In this document: in pieces, positions 33,827 through 44,629 of the stretch
Numbering within the stretch: position 1 is the first letter of the stretch
Layout of the letters: every line of letters starts with the position of its first letter
DNA from: Ampelomyces quisqualis
Taxonomy: Eukaryota; Ascomycota; Dothideomycetes; Pleosporales; Phaeosphaeriaceae
Assembly (NCBI GenBank): GCA_018398575.1
Contig: JAGTXZ010000014.1
Location: 2,294,001 to 2,358,000 of the forward strand
Direction: 5' to 3'
DNA: 64,000 bases
The notes under the pieces: generated by a model
What the model was told of the DNA's origin: nothing
What the model saw: only the letters and a program-made list of their open reading frames with translations
Database searches by the model: none
Made by a program: the position numbers and the translations under genes

Positions 33827-35019
33827 GCCGTTTGAAGCCACAATGCCTAAGCCAATACGCTTCCTCACTCTTCAATGCCTCCTGTAAGAGTACCCCCAGA
33901 TGGACGGTATTCAGTATTCCGAACCTAACAGGGTTTTCTTAGGTCTGAAAGTAAACACGGCGATTATCTCGACGGCTCTGCTAGGCACAAATGATAGGAG
34001 AAGGCGATGGTTCTTGGCGTAGTCAACGCAAGCGAAGTCTTTGGCTGGGCAGCTGCTCTGTGCGGGTGTAGGATTGATCGGTCAGATTCCGCGTCAACCT
34101 TGGAAGGCTGACATTTTCAGCCCCCAAATTGCGGTGACGAACACGGCAGGCCCAAGTGAGCCATCTTGCCGCCAGTGAGATGTCAGTAAATTGCGCGATG
34201 TGTGATAATAGGTACAAAGCTTTCTGTGCAAGACCGAAAGAGCGCGCATTATGAGGTCAGTCAGTTCGTTGCATCTGTCAGAGTCAAGCAGACAAGGTTG
34301 CAACTTGCCGCGCCATCTACCTACGGTATCGCACGCAAATTCCCGGCCTCGAGAGCGCCCTTCGAAGACTAGGTATCACTGGAGTATCACATAAAAGTTA
34401 TGGGAAGACCGTCTTTATGCTGCAAAGCGGATAGTGTCTATAGAATTTATCTTTCACCTCGGCAGGCTTGACTGAGCTATGCTGGATTCACATTGGCTGC
34501 TGCAGAGAACCTCCCTCATTGCACGATATGTCAGGAGAGACAGGAGAACATCTGAGAACTCTAGACTGACCATACACTCACAGCTGCAATGTACGTCAAG
34601 GACCATCGGGGCAGAAACATGCAAGCTCACAAATATCACCTGCATCAAGGGCAACGATGCACTCGTACAAGAACTGAGTGTGTGTCAAATCTAGTTGTTC
34701 AATAATAGAGTGGCCCAATTAGATATTGACAAAATTATGATGAAATGCATCAGTAACCTCAACGTAGTAAATTTCTCCAAGAGATGATGGGCGCACGCGT
34801 ACGCGGTGAAACCAGAAAGGGTACATACGTAACACTACATTGATCATTGGCGGAGTGGTTGTCTTAGCCTACCTCTTGCGAACAATTGCCTGCCTACTTA
34901 TGTTTGGGGGCAACAAGCAGGTATGCTCGAATCCTTTATGACGAGAGTAGTGGTCGACTGGGATATCTTCGATATTTAGAGGTTTGAACCAGCAATCTAG
35001 CTACATATCACTCCAGTCG
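33827..35019. other. Intergenic region
   Basis: About 1.2 kb between two minus-strand genes. Only short frames, none recognisable. Confidence 0.35.
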
Positions 35020-36312
35020 TCATGCGCCACCAAGTTTCCCAACGCAGTATCCGGTGAATTCGAACAGCCAGAAGCTCTCATTTGAGGAAGCTGTATTATT
35101 CCCTGCTTCAAACAACGGTGATCCCATAATCTTGCTTCCTGCTACGTCATAGTTATTTGTGACCGAGGAAATCACGCCCGAAAAAGTATCTGACGGTGAG
35201 ACGATTCCCCATTGCGATTTTGCTTTACAGTCCAATGCTAACGGGTACGTCAGACTCTTGTAGTGTCCATCTGGCCCTCTTTGCGTCTCAATGGCCGATA
35301 TCATGATAAGAACCAGTATCATGGCCATGAGTAAAATTGTATAGACTTTGTACCACGTGCTGGAAATGCAAGGGATGATTGTTGTCGTTGTCTTGCCACA
35401 TAGGAAGTAGAAGATATATGTGAGGTTGGAGACCGAGAGAAAAACGAAATAAAAGATGCCAACAAGGAAGGAAGTGAAGGAGAAAGCACCTTGTTGGCCA
35501 GGCAGCGGAATCGTGGACAGAAAGGAAATAATCCACACGCCGAAGCAGAGCAGCAGATAGAACGTTCTGAAAACACGGCTGATCCACGAAGAATTAGGTG
35601 TTCGAAAACCACCTTGCGACTGGGGCGGCGTCATCAGCCACGGATCGTATTCCTCGGCCGTGGGGATGAGCGGGATTCCGTCTTCGTTTAACAATCCGTG
35701 CTGTTTTGCAGAATGTTGCAAACCGTTCTCAGTATACATGTACGAGAAATCTTCCGCAAGCCAAGCTGCAGCGCAAAGCCTTAGAAGTCCAAGAATAGCT
35801 AGAGGAAAGAAGATGGCATCCAGCCCCATTGCTATCGCAGGGTTGTTGATTTCTGCGTGTTTAAAGCTTCCAGTGAGGGAGTACAGGGCTGCCACACCCT
35901 GTAAAGTCACAATGACTGTCTTGAGCATCGTCAACGAGAAGATGCTGATGTGTGAGATTTCCGGACATTGCACGCGATATGGTGTAGCCAAAGCAACCAT
36001 GCTTTCATCTCCATTCCAGCCCCTTGGTGTCCAAAATATGGCATTTGATGCAGCAAGATCGTTGGGAGACCAGTTCTTCGCGCGGAGACGTCGATCTACG
36101 AGAGCAGCGTAACGCCACACGATGGATGTAGGATTGTAGTGACATATTGAGTCGTGCCATTTTGGACGACTGTGGGCTAAGTGGGATGCTGGAACAGTTC
36201 CGGAAATGATGTGCGCAATCAACGGCGCAAGACACAGAGTAAAAAGTGTAACCCACTCCGCAAATGTGGTGCATCCAGCCCGGTATTCAAGAGGTTTGAT
36301 ATGGACAGTCAT
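35020..36312 (-). CDS. Polytopic fungal membrane protein, function unknown
   Basis: Single exon, 430 residues, ATG at 36312. Hydrophobic segments occur near residues 20-40 (WVTLFTLCLAPLIAHIISG), 125-145, 158-180 (MGLDAIFFPLAILGLLRLCAAAW), 240-262 (TFYLLLCFGVWIISFLST), 270-295 and 315-335 (VYTILLMAMILVLIMISAI). A conserved-looking stretch WRYAALVDRRLRAKNW followed by TPRGWNGDES lies in a loop near residue 75. I do not recognise a transporter or receptor family. The C-terminal 100 residues are Asn/Ser-rich with several N-glycosylation sequons and so may face outside. Confidence 0.75.
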   Translation of the reverse strand: MTVHIKPLEYRAGCTTFAEWVTLFTLCLAPLIAHIISGTVPASHLAHSRPKWHDSICHYNPTSIVWRYAALVDRRLRAKNWSPNDLAASNAIFWTPRGWNGDESMVALATPYRVQCPEISHISIFSLTMLKTVIVTLQGVAALYSLTGSFKHAEINNPAIAMGLDAIFFPLAILGLLRLCAAAWLAEDFSYMYTENGLQHSAKQHGLLNEDGIPLIPTAEEYDPWLMTPPQSQGGFRTPNSSWISRVFRTFYLLLCFGVWIISFLSTIPLPGQQGAFSFTSFLVGIFYFVFLSVSNLTYIFYFLCGKTTTTIIPCISSTWYKVYTILLMAMILVLIMISAIETQRGPDGHYKSLTYPLALDCKAKSQWGIVSPSDTFSGVISSVTNNYDVAGSKIMGSPLFEAGNNTASSNESFWLFEFTGYCVGKLGGA

Positions 36313-37118
36313 TGTCAGCGTCGCAGTTTCAGTCAATCCTGAATTAGAGCGGAGAAGTTATGTCGCGAGGAGAATCGTAGCAAAAGCATGAAATGACAAG
36401 CTTAGATGACTGGAGCTTGCAAGCGCCATGTGAGGAGGCTGATGTGGAAAGGCGTGGTGTTGTAAGTGCGAACAGACGTCTTGCTGCGTAGAAACGGGAC
36501 GTCATTGACTCACTTCTCAGTGAAATTTGCGGCATGACCCAATCATGGCATGCTCTGCTCGCCAGCCTTGCTCTTTTGTGGGTAGTACTCTAAAAATAGG
36601 CTAGCGCTTAACTGCCCCTGTGACTTGGCTGTCGTTGAACTGGGCACTGCTACTCCGTACACGAATGCCTAACGATGCCGAATATGAATCCTCTGAGGAA
36701 GAGCAAAGTGATCATGTAGCATTCAACTTGATTCCTAGCCCAAAACTTTGAGGGTGACTTCACGTCGTCCGCTCTGGCACTGCACCATGAGTCCAGCATA
36801 TCCTTCATCATTCTGTTTTGCAAGTACGAGGGGATCTTTTTGGATTAGTATGATGCAGGAAAAATAGTATCTGATTGTACAAGAGAAAGCTTGGTTGATC
36901 TCGGTACAACTAGACGACTTTGGAAGAAAAGCAGATGCACATTTTCCCCTGCGAAACCAAGATTCATGTCAACGCATCAGCGACTGGAGCGGAACACAAA
37001 ATTATGACATGGCAACTTTTGCAACTATCGACTACGATGCTTATTACTCATATCACTATTCATGTTACTACTTGAAATGCAGAAGGTTTGTTACACTCGC
37101 TCAAATTTCAATGTACAC
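36313..37118. other. Intergenic region
   Basis: About 800 bases. An exact TACTCCGTA box lies at 36651-36659, 339 bases before the minus-strand gene start at 36312. No gene seen. Confidence 0.4.
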
Positions 37119-38585
37119 CTATTTCATGAACCCAGCCTTGCCATCACCATCGGCATCAATCTTTGGGTTGAGCTTGTCTTTCAGTGACGGCTTGGTGTGG
37201 GATGAAGTGCCAGTAGAGGAATGGTTGTCGTAGGGAGAGCCATGGGTTCCGCCGAGGGGTGCGTCATGAGTTATGCCACCAGTTGTGCCACTTGGTGTGC
37301 CATAGTTTGCGGCATGGGATGCGCCATGAGGTTGTGCTCTCGACACATCCTCAGTCAGGGCGCGGGGTAAGTTACCGTCTTCGCCAGCGCGGTGCTCCAG
37401 GCCACCTGTACGGTTGCCATGACTCAAACCCCCGCCACTGGTGTGCGTGCCGGTGCTGGAACCAGTAAGGTCACGGGCATCGACGCGGCCGTCGTTGTTG
37501 CGATCCGCAGGGTTGGCCGTGTGGCCAAGACCTCCGCTAGAATGTCCAAGGCCTCCTGCTGACGAATGGCCAAGGCCGCCCGTGGTTGAGTGGCTTTGGC
37601 CGGTCAAGTCGCGGGCATCAACGCGGCCGTCATTGTTGCGATCAACTGGGTTGGCAGTGTGGCCAAGCCCGCCAGCGGATGAGTGTCCAAGACCACCAGC
37701 GGATGAGTGACCGAGTCCGCCAGCGGATGAGTGACCGAGTCCCCCAGTGGTTGAGTGACCCTGACCAGTCAGGTCACGGGCATCAACTCTGCCGTCGTTG
37801 TTGCGATCAGCTGGATTGGCAGTATGACCTAATCCTCCGGTCGTTGAGTGACCACTGATACCTTGGCCTGCAAGACCACCGCTGGTGGTGTTGTGTCCAA
37901 GGCCACCAGTCGTGCCGGAGTGGCCATGGGTGCCTGTAGAAACGTGGGGATCTAGGATGTCGCCAGCACGGGTGTTGTGCGAACCGCGACCGTCCAGGGA
38001 GTGTTGGGCGAGAGGAGCACCAAGAGCACCAGTGAGACCACTCGATGTGCCATGGCTTGTTGGGCCATGTCCTGCAGTTGAGTGACCTGTCAGTCCACCA
38101 CCGCTGGCGTGTTGACCAGTTAAGTCACGAGCGTCAACTCGACCATCGTTGTTGCGATCGGCAGGGTTTACAGTACCATGCCCCGTGAGCCCGCTGGTAG
38201 TGCCATGGCCCGTGGTGTTTTGTCCTGATAATCCGCTGGTGGCACCACGTCCTGTCAAATCGCGAGCATCAACCTTGCCATCATTGTTGCGATCAGCGGG
38301 ATTCGAAGTGCCGTGCCCGGTAGTGTTGTGTCCTGTCAATCCACCAGTAGCGCCGTGCTGGCCGGTAACATCACGGGCATTCACCTTGCCATCGTTGTTA
38401 CGGTCTGCGGGGTTAATCGTACCATGTCCGGTAGTGCCTGTGTGTCCTGAACCAGTAGTGCCATGAGTGGAGTCGGCTGGGAATGTCAGTGGGAGATGAT
38501 GGTCCAGAAGACAGGAGTGCTAACTGTGGGTAGAGTCCTTGTCCTTGTGCAAGATGTCTTTCACCTTGTTAACAATTCCGGCCAT
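37119..38585 (-). CDS. Gly/His-rich protein with six EF-hand/dockerin-like loops
   Basis: Two exons, 38585-38525 and 38476-37119, intron 48 bases, about 472 residues. Exon 1 encodes MAGIVNKVKDILHKDKDSTH, a Lys-rich amphipathic start seen in other fungal Gly-rich stress-type proteins. The body repeats the unit NPADRNNDGRVDARDLTG six times. DxNxDGxVxxxD matches an EF-hand Ca-binding loop with Asp at position 12, as in dockerins. Units are separated by spacers of GHSTTGGLGHSSAGG type. It ends IDADGDGKAGFMK, a partial seventh loop. There is no signal peptide, so it is cytosolic, unlike true dockerins. The composition (Gly, His, Thr, Ser, Asn, Asp, almost no Cys or Trp) suggests an intrinsically disordered, ion-binding protein; a desiccation/stress role is inference. 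Confidence 0.8.
37450..38430 (-). repeat. Coding minisatellite of DRNNDGRVDARD units
   Basis: Six imperfect copies of a roughly 54-base unit inside the preceding gene, interspersed with shorter 24-30 base GGLGHSSA units that are locally in tandem around 37670-37740. Copy number is probably variable between strains. Confidence 0.75.
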
Positions 38586-41138
38586 GATTGGGGATTGATG
38601 TGTTTATGTGCAGGATGAGAGCTATCTCAATCAAGTTGCAGTTGAAGTAGTTTGTAATAGAGAAAGTGGGAGTTTTGGTTGTAAGAACAAAGAGTTGCAA
38701 TGAGGGAAATCAGACGTGCTTAAATAGACATTGACGACCACGCGTTGCCATGGACGCATAGTACGTATGAACTCCACTTCTCCCGCCATAAACCAGGCGT
38801 AGCACAGCATTGACATAGCAATCGGTTTCAGGAAACGTGAAAGCACATGTCCTGTCGCAACGTCATATGCGGTGGGACAGCTGATTCCGTGCCCCGCAAG
38901 CCTTTTCGCGTCATTGACCTAAACATTTCTTTAGATCACGACATTCCTTGTTCCTGCAACAGCACAACAGCCACACAAACATCGAACAGCGGGGTAGATC
39001 CTGCGCACTTTGGTGAGACCCATGGTGACGTGAGTTTAGCGGCTGTCTATATTCGGTAGTAGCGGGGAAAGGCACGTCATTCCTCAGCCGCGACTTCAGA
39101 TCCTGCTTTGCCCGGTCTCATACCCACCGCGGTGGATCATCAAAATCAACCCTAGCATTCGAGAAAGCAGCAGCGCACTAGAATCCTTCTGTGCATATTC
39201 AGAAACAGGAATTTATGTGGGTGATGCAAATTCTGCTTGCAGATCAGCTCACGTGATTAATATACCGTCACGAGTTTACCACATTGAGCACCGCCACTCC
39301 TAACACATCAAGCTTATTCTGGTGCTAATTCTGAATGGCAGGAGGAATGACTCCTTTCAATTGCCAGATTTTGGTGGTCGCCAACTACAGTTTCGCCTCC
39401 TCCGAATAGCTTGGCGGCTGGCCTATACCAACATTCTTTCACACAAGGCGATAGGACACTTTTCCCTCTCATAGCCGCGTTTATATCATCTTTTTCAGCA
39501 TATTTTACAACTTGTTCATGCCCATAATTCGGTTGAGCATCATGCTCCCTAAGCTGCTTCTTCGCAAACGTCCTCACTCTCGAGCCCAGTTTTTCGTGGC
39601 TTGGCTTTGTTGAAAAAAAGTAAGATTGAAAAGACTATAGATGGAGTAACAGAACTGAATTCTTCCCGAAAGTCTTCATCAGCGTCTCTGATGGCTCACC
39701 CAGCTCCTTCTCCTGTACTTTAAATGACTGTCAAGGACTTCGCGAATGCCGGGTTTTCAGATCTAGTCTGGCCTCGATCCCACCGATGAAGTTACAGCAA
39801 GACGAAAGCATGATTTAATAAGCTGTCGTACTATGGCTTGAAACCCCAAGCTTGCCACGCACCTTGTGTGATGCGAGGGCGAGCGGTTGTCACGTGAGAT
39901 CTATACTGACGGGTACTCCGTCTTAATGTATGTACAGCTTCACAAGCTCAGATAAGCCGAATTAAGCGGCTAGATAAAGAGGCTCATAGTTTTCTGGGGT
40001 ATTGAAACTCTCGTGTTTGAGAATGGAATAGGTTTTTGCTATGAGACAAGCTCTACGGGCTGGTGACGGGAGCACCATACGAACTATTATCGCGATTCTT
40101 GGTGAGAATCTACCAGCTGTGGTAAGTCTTCAAAAGTGACCTCGTTGGTCTCTGCGTCCCACAGGTGAGATAAAATTGCGTATCGAAGTAACGCGCTTGC
40201 AACTGTTATGTCTTCAGTCCGCGTTTGCTCACCCTCGTCATCCACCCTCAATAGCCCGAGCTGGCCCGGAAATATGTTCGTAGTATAAGCTGGAGAAATC
40301 TAGACAGAGCACTGTCGAATGTTCGAGTGCGAGACCTTGACCTGTTCAACTGCCCATCAATGGTACAACAAGGAGGCTGAGCGAGTGCGAGAATACAATA
40401 CTACGAAGGAGCTCGTTTCTTTTGAACGCTCACCCCTAAGCCAGATTCGGTGTATCGTGAGAGTTCAAAAAAAATACGAGCTCCTTCGTAAACGCAACCA
40501 ACTAGTCGTAGATAGAGGGCAGCCGGGGCAACCGACATGCTATCATACCCTCGCGAACGGCAATCATAACTTGGGAAAACTACCATGCTTTCTTCCACGA
40601 GTATAAGAAAGAGGTTGCAATAGAGAAGGGGGTACCGGTAAACATGTACCAACATAACTTTTCTTATTGCAGTGTAGCGCTTCTCATTTGCTATGTGTCG
40701 CCATGGAACTGTATTGCAAAAGCTTGTCCGAAGTGCATGCACTGTCCATTGTTGGGAGACAACTAGTATTCTAGCCTCGCGCTACAAACGGGCTAATAAC
40801 GTCGAGAGCGCCTCGATTTCGCTTATTCCGGCATTCTCGACTTACTTCTGGGCTGTCACTTTGCCAAAAGTGGTATACTAATTCTAAGGCTGAGCTTGCA
40901 TCGTATGATTGGTGATTGCACCAGCCGCACGATCACTCTCAGCCTCGATTTGGGCGCGATCTATGTGGAAGAGCGACCCGGCTGCTGCTACAACCACAAG
41001 ATGAGCAAAATTAGACAAAGGATATGCGCCATGGCAACTCGGTGTCGCCCCTGAGGAAGTCCAATACAAGATATTGGTGGCCCTTCGAGAACTTGCTGAA
41101 TATCAACTCTCTCACACTCGTCTGCGGTTTAGTTCGCA
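38586..41138. other. Long intergenic region
   Basis: About 2.55 kb with no supportable gene. Minus-strand frame 39314-39577 opens only with GTG; plus-strand frame 40319-40606 starts with ATG but contains a long hairpin (40403-40499). Both were left out. Confidence 0.4.
40403..40499. repeat. Imperfect inverted repeat (hairpin)
   Basis: Arms 40403-40433 and 40457-40499. The outer 14 bases (ACGAAGGAGCTCGT) are perfectly complementary, followed by a T-rich stretch and GAAC(G/T)CTCAC with one or two mismatches; the loop is about 23 bases. Could be a small foldback element or an RNA hairpin. Confidence 0.7.
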
Positions 41139-42871
41139 ATGGTGCAGCACACTCTTGTTCTTGTTGCGCTTCAGTTTCTCAGCGTGGTGCAAGGAGCCGC
41201 CTGGGCAAAGCGCGGGTCAGATCGTTGTGGAAGCCTCGCTGGGGGAGCTTCGTGTCTTAACAGTGGCTATGGCAACTGTTGTTCAAAATATAACTATTGG
41301 TAAGTTGAAGAGACATACTAGTGATATTCTCTTGTACTGATGACCAAAAAGTGGAAGCACTGCTGATTACTGTTCACCGTCTAATGGCTGCCAATCCGAT
41401 TATGGCACTTGTACCGGCATCTCTACGCAGTTAACCGTGTCCACAAACTCTCGTTGCGGAAAGGACTATAAACAGACCTGCCAAGGGAGCACATTTGGTA
41501 ACTGTTGCTCTCCGTATGGATATTGTGGTTCCACAGATGGGCACTGCAGAAGCGGCTGTCAACCTGGGTTCGGTAGCTGTACCAGTGGCGCTTCAGGCTC
41601 TCAAAGTGCGATCTTAATATCGACGAGCACCTCTTCGATCCCGCGACCACCAATCCTAATCTCGTTGATATCTTCGTCTCGCACAACTTCCAGTAGTCCC
41701 ACGCCCTCCCAGAACGTGTCCAAAAATGGCCGATGCGGCGCGAAATTTCGAGGACAAACCTGCAAAGGAAGCACCCATGGCAATTGTTGCAGCCAGAACT
41801 TCTATGTTAGTACCGTAACTCTTATACTCTCGCCTTGACTGATCAGACTAGTGTGGAAGTACCAAAAGCTATTGCAATCCTGCTTCATGCCAGAAGGACT
41901 ACAGTGACTGCAATATGGTCTCGTCATCTTCTCGTACTACTTCCAGTACCTATTCACCGCCTCGATCGTCTAGCTGGTCCTCTTCGTTCATTTCTTCAAG
42001 TTGCTCGCCGTCGACTTCACTGCTTTCGCTGCAGATGACATCAACACAGCTCTCATCCTCGCAATCTGTTCCTTCTAATTCAGGCATTCCGTCTAGTTCA
42101 AGTCTATCTTTCAGCAATACCTTATCGCCAAGTATAGACACAACCTCAAACACAGCCAAGTCCTTGCTTATAATCGCATCTTCGAGCAGTTTCAAATCAT
42201 TCAGCATAAGCACACCCACCAGTACAGACGCATTGTCGAGCATAATCGCGCTTTCCAGCACAAACTCACCTGCTAGCACACCTATCTCTTCTAGCTCTGT
42301 CACAGTCTCGAGCATAGGTGCATCCTTCAGCTCAATTGCAGCTCCTAGCACAGACGCATCCTCTAGTACAATCGTCTCCTCGAGTACAGTCCCTCTCTCA
42401 AGCACAATACCATCCTCGAGTGCGATTATTTCCTCAAGTTCAACAATAGTAGCAACATTGTCCGCAGCCCCGGCCGTTCCGAGCGCCGTCCAAATTGTCC
42501 TAAATCCTAGCTTCGAGCTTGGAACTGGGACTCAAGCAACTGGCTGGACGTTGACCAACCTTGACAACACCAACCTACAGTCTTCTGGTCGACTCCAAGG
42601 CGGCGCAAATACCGGATCATTTTCTTTCCGCAGTATATCAGTTCTAGTAGATGACCCAGATTTCGGACCCATGGGCACCCGCTACATATACGACTTGAGC
42701 CAGACAGTCACAGTCGTTCGAGGGGTCTCCTACACGGTGCAATTTTTCGCAAAGATGAACGATCCCAGTTGCGACATCGCCCTGCTTCTCTATTGGCTCC
42801 AACTAACACATACATGGCATTCTCTAGAACAGTCACTATTGCATCTACAGCTCCGTTACGGCAGCCATTAA
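41139..42871 (+). CDS. Secreted chitin-binding protein, three CBM18 domains
   Basis: Three exons: 41139-41299, 41352-41805 and 41852-42871, 544 residues. Signal peptide MVQHTLVLVALQFLSVVQGA. Three hevein-type CBM18 modules follow, each with the Cys pattern ending in GNCCS..-YCGST: residues about 29-75 (RCGSLAGGASC), 90-135 (RCGKDYKQTC) and 185-230 (RCGAKFRGQTC). Exon junctions cut inside modules 1 and 3 in correct phase, restoring YCGST each time. A mucin-like Ser/Thr region of about 180 residues comes next, then the start of a CBM4/9-like beta-sandwich (NPSFELGTGTQATGWTL). Its reading frame breaks near 42780, and the written stop at 42871 is after a frameshift. Related proteins bind chitin at the fungal wall or shield hyphae in host tissue; that role here is inference. 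Confidence 0.85.
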
Positions 42872-42960
42872 CTCTCCAAGTAACTTGTAGCGGAGCTCGT
42901 GATGACAGACAGGTAGCAGACTTTTATATCGACGATCTCACAATGACTTCAAATGTTTGA
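42780..42960 (+). pseudogene. Out-of-frame tail of the CBM4/9-like domain
   Basis: In another frame this stretch encodes APTNTYMAFSRTVTIASTAP, then LQVTCSGARDDRQ and FYIDDLTMTSNV, the expected final strands of the domain opened in the preceding gene. A one-base deletion or two-base insertion between the codons for DPSCDIA and this segment explains the break; no intron fits in the space. Confidence 0.6.
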
Positions 42961-43560
42961 GAGTAGGTTATTATCATAAGTAAATTTTGCAATAACCACC
43001 TCTAAGTTAATTACCAGGAGTAGTCAGACTGAAGCGATCTACTGCGCCTCTAGTAACTGTAGTGTTTGTGCAAGATCGTACAATGGCTACGCCTTAGAGG
43101 AGCTTGGATACAACCTTTACACTTGCTTGCAAGGGAAACAGTGTCCCAAAAGCAGTCAATTGAAGATTCCCGTTCGCATGTAGGTTTGGGGACTTGTGGA
43201 TACTAAATAACCCGCGGAAGATCTGGACCACCATGGAATGCCTCGGCGTACGCAAACTAAGCTCACGCTGTGTAACTAACGTCGAGAGCGCTAAAAGTTT
43301 CGATAGGCGCACATAAAGACGCCCGATAAGTGTTATCCCAGATAGGCTACACTGCTTAGGTTTTTGAACGCCTTGAACCAGGACAAAGAACCAAGAGACT
43401 TCTTTAGAAATGCGCTTCTCAAGCTGAAACTTTGTCGCAGCGAAGAAAACCTCGCGAAAGTTGACAGTAATTGGTTTGTCGTTCTTCGGCAGTGTCGAGT
43501 GTAAGAAGTCGAGGTGAACAAGAAACCGCCAGAGCCCGCAACAAACAAACATGAATCAAA
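42961..43560. other. Flank between chitin-binding gene and AT-rich block
   Basis: Holds a plus-strand Cys-containing frame (about 43013-43183; CASSNCSVCARSYNGY) that may be a worn remnant of a secreted protein, and a 152-codon minus-strand frame (43094-43552) with ATG but no recognisable product. Confidence 0.35.
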
Positions 43561-43746
43561 TATTTAATTTGATTTGTTTAATTGTAACTAAACAAACAAA
43601 CAAATGTAGAGAGCTAATTTTACTGAACAAACAAGTGTGAAAATTGTTATATTTGCAAATATTTGCAAATATTTGGTTGTTGTATTATATAGCTAGTTTT
43701 AGCTACTCGGGCCTACTGGCGACTCTGTTGTTATTGCAAGTAACAA

Positions 43747-43782
43747 GCCCGTGCAAAGCACAGGCCTATTACCCAAGTAATA
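43747..43782. repeat. Paired short hairpins at AT-block boundary
   Basis: GCCCGTGC-AAA-GCACAGGC (43747-43765, arms match 7 of 8) followed at once by TATTAC-CCAA-GTAATA (43767-43782, perfect). Confidence 0.6.
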
Positions 43783-44411
43783 ATGCCTACCTAAGTTATA
43801 AATCTAAGCTATAGTTATATTTTTGCAGGTAAACATAGTATTTTTAGATATAGTAAAAGCTAAATTATTTGTATATTTATCTTATATAAGGCCCTAATTA
43901 TTGTAGTTATCTAAATTAAGTTAGGTATAGCTAGTAATACTCTTGTTATTACTGCTGCTACTACTACCTGCACTACTTAATAGATTACACTCTATTAAGT
44001 TAGCGCCTAATAGCTGCGTTTAAGACTCTATTTTAACGCCTAAAGACTAATTCTACTATATATTTAGTAGAGTAGAGTCTATACCTATCTTAATATTATT
44101 ACACTCTATATACTATACTACTATAAGCTTAGTATATAGGTCTACTATAGCGCGTATATATATAGCTACCTTAATTACAGCTATATTTTTGTTATTATAC
44201 AATTCTTATAATATTTAAAGTTACTTACTTAGCTAATATACTCTATATTAACTACTACCTTAGTATTATAGTTATTATTATTACTAGCGTATACCTAGTG
44301 CGCAATACTATACTATATAGTAACGCTACTTACTACTTATTTATAATACTTACTACTATAGTTTCTAATAGTAGGTAGTACCTACTTATATTTATTAGTA
44401 ATCTACGTAAG

Positions 44412-44629
44412 TGTAGGAGCTAAGCGATACTATAGATTAAATTGTTATAAGTAAAAAAGATTGTATTACTTGTTCTATACTATACAAGGATTAATTAGAT
44501 TAAATACACTAAGCTAAGAAACAGCTTAATAAGTTAGTCTAGTCCTAAATAAATTCTATCTTATTAGTGACATGCTTAGTTATTACACGTAATAACCTTG
44601 TAATCTGCTAATTTACATCCTCTATTACA
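44412..44629 (-). repeat. Copia LTR, left copy
   Basis: 218 bases, starts TGTAGGAGCTAAGCGATAC and ends CCTCTATTACA (TG...CA). Pairs with 50660-50877. Flanked on its left by GTAAG, nearly the same as GTAAC right of the partner copy, a likely 5-base target duplication. On the minus strand this is the 3' LTR. Confidence 0.85.

Noticed and set aside
39314..39577. 87-codon minus-strand frame
   Set aside because: No ATG start, no recognisable motif and no supporting splice site; could be a worn remnant but not supportable.
40319..40606. 95-codon plus-strand ORF with ATG
   Set aside because: Its apparent coding content is largely the two arms of an inverted repeat; no similarity to any family and no neighbour exon.
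43094..43552. 152-codon minus-strand ORF with ATG
   Set aside because: Two overlapping frames are open here and neither resembles a known protein; it overlaps the Cys-containing plus-strand remnant. Left as flank.
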